Below, one piece after another: positions 13,193 through 24,300 of a stretch of 64,000 nucleotides of DNA (position 1 is the stretch's first letter; each line of letters starts with the position of its first letter). Made by a program: the position numbers and the translations under genes. The notes under the pieces were generated by a model. That model was given only the letters and a program-made list of their open reading frames with translations, was not told the origin of the DNA and did not search any database. The stretch is from Strigops habroptila (lineage: Eukaryota > Chordata > Aves > Psittaciformes > Psittacidae): positions 2,446,720-2,510,719 of the forward strand of contig NC_046358.1 of assembly GCF_004027225.2 (NCBI RefSeq), written 5' to 3'.

Positions 13193-16100
13193 TCCCCAAA
13201 TGGCCTGGAGACTGAGTGTGAATGCCCGAGCAGATCTTTCTGCTAGGAAGATCTCCTTTCCTTTGGTGCTTGTTCATGCAAGATAAGGCTAAACAGTGGT
13301 ATTACTCCCAGACTGTGTGAAGGCTGATGAAGAAATCTATCTATGCTATGAAAGTCAGTGTTATAAAAGTAATATAATTAATTTCGCCCTGTGAAGCGGA
13401 AAAAGGACTTTCCACAATCACTAACTAACAGCTCCTCGATAAAAAACCATAGTTAGGAAAACCAAGGGAAGCCATAATCAGCAAGTCTGATCCCAAATCC
13501 TTTTCTAGAGATTGCTTCCACAGTGTTCTTATAGTTCTTGGTCTGGGATCTGATTTTGAACTGATAAGAACAGCAACTGTAACACTAAAGCTGAAATTCA
13601 GACTTGAATCACCCTTTTTCCCAAATCCTACCCTGATCCTTTAAGAATTCTGAATTTCAACATATTATCTTGATCTCAGAGCCAGATCTGGTGACATTCA
13701 CACTCTGGAGATGTCCTAGCCAGCTTAGTTGTCTTCTCCTTGCTACCTGCTTGTGGGTTTGTATTGCAGAAGGTGCTCCAAGAAGAAAGTCACTGCAGTG
13801 ACTCTGGATGTGACTGGAAAAAAACACATAAAGCATTTTTATGGTCAACAAATAGTTATGATTTTATTGAGCAGTAGAATACACAAGAAAAAAAATTGTT
13901 CTTTTTGAGTTACTGATTTATTTCCTTTTAAGAATTAAATAATTAGGAGCTGTCCTATAAGGAATGTGGGGTTGATGTTTTAACAACTCATAGAACACAT
14001 TTGAAAAGTTAGGGCTTTGTTAGGAAGGCTTCCTTAGGAAAGCATCTACTAGAAGAGCCCATGGCTAGGACATTGCAGCTTGTTACAGGAAGAAAACGAT
14101 GTCTTTGCCCTAATGATGACCTAAAACCCAGTCAGTGTGATCAGCCCTTGTAGCAAGGAGTGATGGTGCCTGGAGATATGTCCTGATGGCTCTGAGCCTC
14201 CCAAGCCCTATTTCAGTAAGCAGTTGGGATCTCAGACTCCTCAAATTCATGCATAAAGGAAATAAATCCAGTGCAAGTCCCCTGATTGTCATTGTGCCTC
14301 TATCTGGAAACATGGGGCTAGATTTCTAGTTAGTTCACAAAGCTGGCATGGACCCACTGCCGAAAGCCAGGGCCACAGCTTTGACCTACCTCAGTCAGAG
14401 TGGAGAAGCACGTGCTTTGCAGAGGACTGAAACACCCTATTGAAGGGCGCTCTGTGTGTTACCCTCATCGAGACTGAGCTCAATGCAAGATCCAGCTCAC
14501 AACAAGGTGTCTAGTGATGCTGCCAGACTTTGCCAGCTCCTTTGAGCCTGTGCTCTGCCCTTTCTTGCCTTGTCCCTAGCATAAGCGGTTGTCCAGGCAG
14601 ATACTAGTGATGAATGGGAGTATATGGGACATCTGATTTCAAGTTGCTTTTTCTTCTCTCTCCAACTCCTTGGTATTTTTATTCCCACTCTGTCCTGCAT
14701 CCCTCCCCAGCCTGTTCCCTTCTGTCATTTCTCCATCTCCGTACTTCTCCCCAAACACATGCTTATTTCTGTGCTTCCCAAAGCTTCTCCTGCCTTTTCT
14801 GCACTTGCTTCAGCTAATGCCTTTCTCTTCCAACTCTCTTTGACCATCCCGGTCCTCCAGCTTCTGCTCCAGTCCCCACTAACAAGAAGCAAAGCCAGTT
14901 CTTTCCTGCCTATTGTTTTATTATCTATCTGCCCTGAAATAAGCTCTGCGTCTCCAGCTCGTGGCCTCTCTCCATTGCCATGCGCTCCTGTAGCCAATAA
15001 TGTGGTTAAATAAACCCTGGCAGGCTCCCAGCATGATTTACAGCTTATTAGTTTGTTGTTTGTGTCTCATTACAGTGCAAATGAATGACCTTTATCAAGA
15101 GAGAAGGGGTACAAGATTTCACCTCATTATTTTCAGAGAAACTAGTTAGTTATGGTCTTCAGAAAGCTGGGCAAAACTGGACTGAAATAGCTGTGTTTGA
15201 ACCATTTTGATGGCTAATTGTAACCTGCAAGGGATCCTTGTGTGATGGATTACTGCATATTGCCCAGGTTGGAGACAAAGCCAAGCAAGGTCATGGGAGC
15301 TTTATATTCACCTAAGTTTGCAGTTTTACTGACACTTCTGGAACATCTCCTTAAGTCTCATGTCACTTTGGTGCTACTTCAATACAACAAAGCAGATTGT
15401 TCCAGACTTCCAGGGCTCTTTGTCAGAGATCTGTTAGTTCTGCTCCAGTTAAAGGATGGAGAACTTGCACATCAAGGCACATAGGAAACAGCTCAAATTC
15501 TAAGATAGAGCTGGGATTTCTTGGAGGAAGGGAAGAAACTATCCAAGCCAGAGAGGCTTTGCCTGGAAAAATAACCAGCATCTTCCATTTTCATCAGGCA
15601 AACTTTCTGCACATACAAGTTCAATGAGTAAGAAAAACACATGGCTAGTTAAAAAAGGTTGGTGACCTGTTCTTTGCAGAACAGACCTTTTTCCCTTGCA
15701 ACAGCAAGGACACTGCATGACGCTTGGAAATCAGTTCTGACCATCACATTGCACGCCTTTTATTTCTGGATTTGAGCAACTGAACATTTTTCATGAAAAG
15801 GGAATTCTTCAAGACTCTGAAAGAAGCAAATAGCTGGGGAGGAGTTAATATCAAGATCTTTCCTGTCCCCCCTTTCTTCCCTTTAGAACCTTCTGCTACG
15901 GTCTTGGGGAAAAAATGCCCATTTAAGAGCTGGTCTTTCCTTCTGCAGATGGTTACTCTCCTTGAAGGTTTCAAGTTCTTCCAGCCATCATCAGTAGCAG
16001 TTGCTGTCTTCTTTTGGGCCAGGCTGTTGTGTTGGCGGTTCTTTTGGGTTTATAGCAGAAAACCAGTCCTTCCAGTAGACTGGTCAGTGGCAAGCAGGAA

Positions 16101-17028
16101 AGTCAAGCTGCTAAAGCAGGACTCTATGCAGGCTGAGCTACTGGTTTCTCTAGGTATTAAAAAACACTTTCTCTTGAAGAAAGGTAAGAGAGAGAAGAGG
16201 GGACAGTGCTAAGGAGGAAGAAGCATCTGTATTAAGAAATAAGAACTGGAGGGATGAAAAAGTATGAACTGTCAGAAAAATAAGCTGAATATTTAAAAGA
16301 TTGCATTGCTGATGCTACTCTGTGCTTGTGGTCATCCTTGCCGGAGCAGAGACAGGGAGATACATTCAAGGAGTCAGAAAGAGATGCACGTATTAAGGCA
16401 GTCTTCATGTTAGCCACAATTCCAGGCTAGCTCGTTACTACCTGTCTGGGATATTACAGCATCCAGAAGGATGTTATTGTTTATGCTATTAGAAATCAAC
16501 TATATAATTTGCTCAAAGTCTGCTTGAGCTTCAGACACCCCAGGGACAGTAGTTTTTCACCCTAAGCATTCCTAGTGACATCCAGGTATTGCCAGCTTGG
16601 GGGTGGGTGAGAACACCAGAATAAGCCCTCTACAAACCTTAAGTATTAGTAGCTAGCTTAAGTTGCAGTCCTGCCTATGAATTTCCCATCTATAAGAAAA
16701 GATATAATCTCATCTTATCCTCCAAAGAGGGCAGTGGGGAAATCCATTTATTGTTTGAAGTGGCTGGCCCTAGTCCTGTTCAAGAAGCATCTTGCTGATT
16801 TTGTGGGACTCAGCATTCAAGGATTTGATAGGGAAGATCCAGTTTCAGAGCTGAGCAAAGCAATGAGGCATGCAAACTCCTAACTTGAGTATCCCTATTG
16901 TGTGTTTTGAGTGAGCAATGAGGCAGCTGTTGGAACTGGAGGCTGCTTTTGAAACCATGGCCCTTTATCACACACTAAAGGGTATGTGTCTTCTGTTGTA
17001 TTACAGCTGAATCTAAAGCCCTTGATTT

Positions 17029-17193
17029 ACTTGGGATCAGGTTGCCTGTTAGAGAAGCACCTGGAAGCTGTTCAACCATATCTCCTGATAAGCCATGAAT
17101 GAATTTTGGTAATTAGGTGTTGGGCAGAAAATAGAGTTTTAGACAGCGTGTTAGAGGGTTTTCCAGAAGGTTTCATACCACCAGCACAGCCTG
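17029..17193. repeat. Unclassified dispersed repeat, copy B
   Basis: Second copy of the unit at 13040-13192, same orientation, with an extra stretch of about 20 bases between AGCCATGAATG and GGGCAGAAAAT. It lies about 1.1 kb below the FADS2 stop, just past the candidate poly(A) signal. Family unknown. Confidence 0.6.
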
Positions 17194-17262
17194 CTCAGTT
17201 CTGTTTCCAGAAGGGCCATGTCAAAGGGTTGGGCAGCTCCTCCTTTTGAAGGGACAACTCCT

Positions 17263-17268
17263 TTTATT
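17263..17268 (-). terminator. FADS2: Candidate FADS2 polyadenylation signal AATAAA
   Basis: First canonical AATAAA on the minus strand below the FADS2 stop, giving a 3' UTR of about 1.06 kb. A second AATAAA lies at 16747-16752. Which one is used cannot be told from sequence alone. Confidence 0.35.
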
Positions 17269-18323
17269 GGCTGATTGTTCCCAAGAGAGGGGTAAACATG
17301 TGCCACTGCTCCTGACCTCTGAGAAGCAGAAACAGGCTTGGTCTGTGCCAGGCATGTGCAGGCAGGCAGAACCATGGGGTTCTGCAGCACGCTGAACTGC
17401 TCTGGTGTGAAAAGACCATTTGTGATTACACTGGAGCCATCACCAGCAATTAGTAAGTTTTCCTTACGTGACTTTATGTTGGTCTTTTGTGTAATTTACT
17501 GACAACCATAATGCTATGCCAGAGCTGGTGCTCATTAAAGAGACAATGTCTCCTAAAAGAGATATTTTGCTGTTTAAGCCTCAGGATCTTCCACGGACCC
17601 TTAGAAATAGGGGCTGGTCATAAAAACACAGTTATATTAACCCCGCTGAGAGGTGGTTAGACATTAGTTTTGCAGGGTCAGTATCACAGCTTTTACTAAA
17701 GTGATTAGAGAAAGGAAGGAGGGAGCTGGGCTCTGGGCAGTGCTGGAAGCATTCCTGCAGGCAGGGCTGATGGGCATCACAGCCCACCTGAGCTCCCTGT
17801 TGTGATGGTGAGCATGGATCTGGTTATTTTTAACTTGAAAACAAAACGAAACTCTCTGCTGAACAATTCTTATACACAAAAGTGGGAAAGAGGAAAGAGG
17901 CAGAAGCTGACTGGGGTGTCCTTGGATTGCAAATGCTCACTGAAGCCCGTCAACTCTTACAAGTGTCTGAATCAGGGGCTTGTGTGGTTTAGGTAGAATT
18001 AGAAGGAATCTTATGAACAGAAGGTGAAGGTTGGATATTAATGCCCCTTTTTTAAACACTCTTTCTGTCCATCCTCTCCCAACCTTTCATTTTGTGCAAT
18101 ACTGGCATCGCTTTTCATCCTCTGAAGCATGTTTTTGTTCTGTCTGGATTAAACAGGTTGCCTGAGCCCGTCCCCAGTAGCAGCTGACAAGACAGGAAAT
18201 TCCCCTCCAACTGTGCAAGTAGATATAGACTGAAATCTGAGAGTAAAAGACACGTGTGTGATTTCCCCCCCGCACACCCCCCATCCCTCCCGGTCACTCA
18301 CACCTCCCCATTAAGATTCATGT

Positions 18324-18375
18324 TCATTTGTGGAGGTAAGCATCCAGCCATAGATCTCCAGATTTCTTTAGGGAC
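18324..18375 (-). CDS. FADS2: FADS2 coding exon 12 (C-terminus, stop)
   Basis: Encodes the last base of codon 428 and residues 429-444 ([16 protein letters not shown]), then TGA at 18326-18324 (52 bases). Too short for an ORF search; found from the CCACAG acceptor and the conserved FADS tail. The 3' UTR continues below 18324. Confidence 0.96.
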
Positions 18376-21300
18376 CTGTGGAAAGAAAATGAAGAGAGGT
18401 TTGTTTGGTGTGTGAATCTTGCCTCTGTCCTTTTTTCCCTACAAAGGAGCCTTTTACTGAGCTTGAATATGAATCCTTAGGACACCAAATGTCTTTCCCC
18501 AGTATAGCAGATATAGCAAGAAGTGAGCAAGAACTTCAGCTGATGCGCACTGTGTTATTCACAGTCACTCTGGCCCTGAATAAACAGCAGAGCAGAATTG
18601 CCTGGGCTTGTTGCACCTCTGAAGGTGTTTCCCTGCTTCCCCCCTGGGAATTCTTATGCAGAATTTCCCATCTGCATCAGCTCTGCATGTATTATGTGAC
18701 AAATCTGAGCTGGTTTGGGCCCAAAAGTCATAGAATCATAGAACGGTTTGTGTTGGAAGGGACCTTAAAGCTCGTCCAGTTCCAACCCCCTGCCATGGGC
18801 AGGGACACCTTCCAGTAGAGCAAGTTACTCCAAGCCCCAGCCAGCCTGGCCTTGAAGGTTTCCACTCTGACAAAAGCCTTCAATCAGGGCAAGTAATTGC
18901 TGAGATGGTTTGCAATATCTCGTGTAGCGACATGGGCACTATATGGGGGGATGCTGGGCATCACCCCACTGGGTCCCAGTGTTGCATCCATTGTCCTGTG
19001 CTAACTGGATAAGAAGAGCAAAGGAGGTTCTCCACCAGTTTTCAGCTCTTCTACATGGTGGGGCGAATCAGCTTTAATGTGTGTTTGCTCAGAATGGTCT
19101 GCAAGTGGAGATCTGGACTGCAGAATACTTTCTCATGTTCACTGTCATGAATTATTCCTCTTGGAGTAACTGAGACAGAAACATTAACACTGAGTCTGCC
19201 TGGCAAGGGCTATTAGATTAGTCTTCAGCTGTGCCTATAGGGAAAAGACCATTGCTGCTGGCAGGGCTCAGATGGGGAGCAGCATGGACTGTAACCAGAC
19301 TCATTCCCCTTTGATTCATCTCACTTTGTAGGCTGAAGATACGCTGCCAGCTCCCAAAAGCAAGAATCACCAGGTGTCAGAAGAGCATTTACAAAGGGTC
19401 CCTATTAGATCAGGTTAGTACCCATCTAAACACCAAGTATTTGATACTTTGATAACAGTGCTCTGGTTGCAGAAGCTGCTCTGGGGGACAATTGTTTCTT
19501 CCCCATCATCTATTGAAGCAGCTTCCCTTCTGTTGTCACCTGATGTTAGTCCACTAAGCCAGTGGAGCTCTGTCATCTCTGCTGTGATCTACATTGCTGT
19601 GGGCAATGATGCAAAATTAGTAACCTCATGACACCAGATTACAACATATCAACATGGTATTTCTGAAGGGTCTATCATGCCCTAAATTGTCTGTTCTAGA
19701 AAATACAGGATGTCTATGGAACAGCGAATTACAAGCTGCAGATGATACTAGAAGGACCTTACCCAACGATGTCTACAAATGCTTTTCCAAGAGGCTTCTC
19801 TTCGTACTGGACTCCATACTTGGCACATAATGACTTCACCAAAGGTTTCACCTTCCAGAAATTGTGCCGTGGCATTGTTGGGAACAGGCTTGAACAGAGA
19901 AAGAGAAAACAAACCTGAGAACACTCAAGAGACCAACCCCAAGGGATGGGCATCTCCAGCTGCCTCCTCACAGGGGCTAATTATTAATGCCTACTCCTTG
20001 AGCTGTATAAGCAGACAAAAGAGAGGCACAGAGAGATATCCATGCTTTACACTCATGTGGTTCAAGGAGGCTTTTGAAGACCGAATGAGTTGGTTCCCCT
20101 GCCACTCTGCCATGCCTCAAAACAAAGCAGTGCTTGAGAAGGACAATGAAAGGAAGTTTGTGCAGGAGAGGACACTCCCAAGTGCTCTGCAAGGGAAGCG
20201 GGAGCAAGGAAACAGCCTCAGGCTGCTAAGATCCTGCCCATTTCCTTTGGGAAGTACTAGATGTTTCTTGCTGAATTGAATTTTCAATGTCCTCCTTTCC
20301 CACCTCAGGAAGCTCATGTTGTGGAGAAGCAGGTAAAGAAGGATTTGGGATCACCTTGCCCTATGCTGTTCAATGGAGATTTCCTAAACTGACTTCCAAA
20401 CCACGCAGATTTACCCTACAGGGTAAAATGTAAAAATTCTTTTACATTTGGTGTTGTCACTGGCAACAGACTGTCCTTACGGCCCTGGGTTTAATATCTC
20501 TCCTGGAATCTGGTACCCAGCAGCATATGCACTCCCACACAGCTGTCAGATGCTGTAAAACATTGAAGCGCTTTAGGGGAGAGGAAATTGGATGCCCAAA
20601 TTCAAGCAGTTAGCTTAGGATTTGAGTCCATAGCCATTGCAACTGGTAGTTATGCATTGCTGACTCCTAATTAAACCCCAAATTAAAAGTGTGAAAGCTG
20701 AACTATTTGGTAGCAAGAAAGATGACATGCCTATAGTAGAAGCAGACTATGACCCCCAATAATGTGGGACTCTCTTTCCTTGGCATATGGTAGCTCTCCA
20801 AAGATCCTGCCCCATCCCTTTAGCAGGCTTTCTCTCCCCTCATGTCCTGTGTTGTGACAACCTGGTAGTGGCCAAATGATCCTGGGTCCATACTCACTGG
20901 TGCTCAATTTGAAAATTCAGGTGCCCAGTGAACCAGTCGTTGAAGAAGGACTGCTCGATATTGCAGGTGGCTGCCATCTGGGAAGGCAAGAAAGCAGCTG
21001 TGAAAAGTGGTGAAGTCTCACCCTAAAATCAGAACAAACTCTTCTTTGCCTATGGCAGGGGTTGATCTGGGTTTTACTGCACTACTGAGCTGCCAGAGCA
21101 CACAAGACTGCTGTTGTCAAATAGCTGGTTGTAGCAAGGAGGGCTTTAATCCTCCTTTAAGGGCTTACTGCTAACTGTTGGGCTGACCATGGTAAAGGGG
21201 GCAATATCAGGAGGCACTTTATGGACATTTGGTGACAAGTAATTTAGCAGCCCAAGTATAGACCTCTAAATCTCAGCTTTTCCCATTCAAGATCAGATGG

Positions 21301-24300
21301 TTAACAACAGTACTAAGACGGAAAACAGGAGGAAAATGCATAGGCACAGAAAGCTGCTTTCCACATCCTATCTACTTATTGCCCAGTTTGCCTTAAGCAC
21401 AAGATCTGAAAATTCCAGAAATCTTAGCTACTCTTGTTATTAATAATTGTAAAATAGGTAGTCTTGCTTAAAATCCTCTTACACTCAGAGTGGCTAAGCT
21501 GTGATTTCTATGTAGTAACCATAGCAGATATACACTCCTCACCCTCCCCAAGATGCATCTTAAAACCACGCCAGTGTCAAAGAGGCTTATCTCCCTCTAC
21601 CACATACACATTTTAACCCTCTTTCCCCATTTCTCTTTCTTTTATAGGTCCCCTCCCCAAATCTCTCTCTCTCACAAACTCTTTACCTACGAATTCCGGT
21701 TGCATAAAGTGCTTGAGCAAAAGCTTAAGGTGAACATCTGAATATTCCCAAGCCTTCAGTGAATCTATTCACATGGTTAATTTAAAACAAATGCGTAGGT
21801 GCTTTCCTATAAATAGTGCTTTTAGCACCTTTTTTTTTTTGTGCTTTTGCATATTTAGCACAAGGGAGAGCAATTGGCTTTGAAAGCTCCACCTTCAAGG
21901 CCCTACTAACAACTACAAATAGTAATTACATACTAGTTAGGACCGAGATTATTTCTTCTCTCAGCTCAGTAATACCGAATTCATATGGCCAGTGTCAAAG
22001 TTGCTCTCATTATCCTTTAGGTCTGAATAACACTTGGAACACTGTAAATAAGAGGTACCCTTTCAGCAGGGTGGATTTATCTGGCTCTGTGGCATTAAAA
22101 CGATGTAGAAAGCAGCCGGTTTTCATTTCAGTCCTTATTGCTGAAATACAAACTTTAGGAATACACTGAGCTCTCCCTTTAGTTTTGATTTTCGTTTGGG
22201 CTCTTCTGTTTGTTCATATGTGTATGCTGAAATACACCACACAGGAATGCCAAGTCATGCTGCTTGAACCTGATACTGCCCCAAATCTGAAGTAACCTTT
22301 TGATTATCAAATTAATTTCAGCAGTTTTGACTCCCATGTCTTGACTCAGCATTGCAGGCTCTGAGGAGAACATCTTTCTGGAAGGCATAATGGACAGAGA
22401 CCATATAATAGTACCTGGGGATAGTGGTAATGCATTTGTTCTCTGAGTGAATCTCTAACCCATTTTGGGGTGAGTCAGAGTATTCTTTCCCTTCCCAGTT
22501 ACCTGAGAGCTAAGCCAGTCTCTGTGCTTCTCGGAATCAATTTCCATTGGAATGTGATTCATCTGCGTGACCCACACAAACCAGTGACTCTCCAGAAACC
22601 TTCCAAAACAAAGAGGCAAGAAAGCAGAACAATTTATATTGCAGGTTGGGATAGGAGGTAAATAGAGTGGGCTTAAGAGGGAGCAGCAGGAGATGCAACC
22701 TGGGAGGAAAGTACTTCTTTGAGGTATTGAAGTAGGTGCCTCTCTGTGTGTGCAAACCACAGTGAATCACTTCTGTGATGGATTTCCTGAAACTTGGAAT
22801 TCTCAGAACTGTTTTCATCTTTCCCTTTGCTTGATGGCTATATAGCCATTTCAAAATCCACCTGCCTGTTGCTGTCAGCTTTCTGGGTGTCGAGCTCAGC
22901 ACACTGGAGCTCCCAGCTTCCCTTTATGCTCTCAGTACATATAGTGTTAAGTCTCAAATTTGCCTTGGCCTGGGTATCACTTTCGAGCAGCTTGTTTATT
23001 GCTTATGGAATATAACTGCATTTTTAGCACCTGTACAGTACTCTACAGAAATGCCCTTTCTTCTCTTTATCCAAGGTAGTTTCTCTATACTGAGAATTAG
23101 ATGTATGCTGACAAAGTAGTTGTCCAGAAGCATCTTTGTTCTAGTCTTTAGGCTTGTTTCTGAAAGAGCATTTGATTTGAATTTGCAATTTTGCCTTCTT
23201 GCACTTTTAACTTAACCAAAATAAGGAAGCTTTGGGAATAAGTTTTTCAGCTTAATTTCAGACTGAAAAGGTTGGCTGGGCACTTTTGTGTCTTTTGAAT
23301 CTCTTTTCCTTAGTTCCAAAGTGTTTTGAAACTATGAAAACTGAAGCTACAGACATCAAATCTTGTGAAGGCAAAAGTTCCAATATTGTAAATTTTTTTT
23401 TTTGTGCATTTGTTGTCATTTATTTTACTCAAAAAAGATATTTTAAATTTTGGTTTTAGAAAATGTTTTTCACTGTGATTAAATGTTTCCCTTAAAACTA
23501 GTGCTGACTGTGGGACTAAATGCCATCCCTTGGTACTAGCCAGTGTACAGGCCATGCAGTCTTCCACACTGGGAGAAGCAGAAAGCATTTCATTTACAGG
23601 GGAAGCACATGCAGTGCTCAGGAGGGCTCTTGAATCACGTTCCCAGTAAGCTAGGAAGAAAGAGGCACTCTGGAAGGGTCCAGCCTTGGCCAAAGTGGAA
23701 AAAAATGCATGCATGTGTTGGGATCAGGCAGCGTGTGAGAACAGGGAACAAGGAAAGAAGGGAAAATCCTGGCTGGACCATCACAAGGGCAGGGGAAGAT
23801 GCTGAGCACCAGAACCAGCTCTGCTGCAGGGAGGTAGAATTGGGAGATGATAAGAGGAAAGTGAAGCAGTGGGAATAGCCAAGATAACACACAGTGAGGT
23901 CAATGACTGCAGAGAATCTAAATAGGGAAGGCCTGTGGGGCCTCGCAGAGCTGAGACTTGGTTCGTCTGGCACTGGAAGGAGGGGAGAGCAGCAGGGATG
24001 CCCTTTATCTCCTACCTGACAAAAGTGAGGAGAAACAGGGATCCCAGAACGCCATAGAATGGGATGTATGTGATGAAATAGCGTATGTAGTAGCTGATGG
24101 CCCAGGCTAGGTCCTAGGGGAAGAGAGAAGACATTAGGCATCACTGCCTATCTCATATAACATGTCCTTGCTGGTGATGTTAGGGATACTGGGTAATTAA
24201 TAAAGCAAAGTGTGATCCCTGCCCACTGGCCTCCCTCCCTACTCAAGTGTGATTTCTTATGAGCCAGGCAGACCCCATAAAGAGAAAGGAACATTTCACT

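Larger units (their letters stand above)
1..18323. other. Downstream flank of FADS2: 3' UTR and gene-free DNA
   Basis: About 1 kb next to the FADS2 stop is probably its 3' UTR. The remainder holds six CR1 pieces, a T-rich stretch, the 8.3 kb hairpin, the 24-bp triplicate and the two-copy unclassified repeat. Frames up to 160 codons lie in CR1 or lack any recognisable domain. I saw no exon of FADS3, RAB3IL1 or another gene, though short exons could be missed by eye. Confidence 0.7.

Noticed and set aside
15793-16212. 139-codon frame with hydrophobic stretches below FADS2
   Set aside because: No recognisable family, no splice or promoter support, and a length expected by chance in this amount of DNA.
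19779-20279. 166-codon plus-strand frame
   Set aside because: It runs antisense across FADS2 exon 11 and into intron 10, and no known domain is seen.
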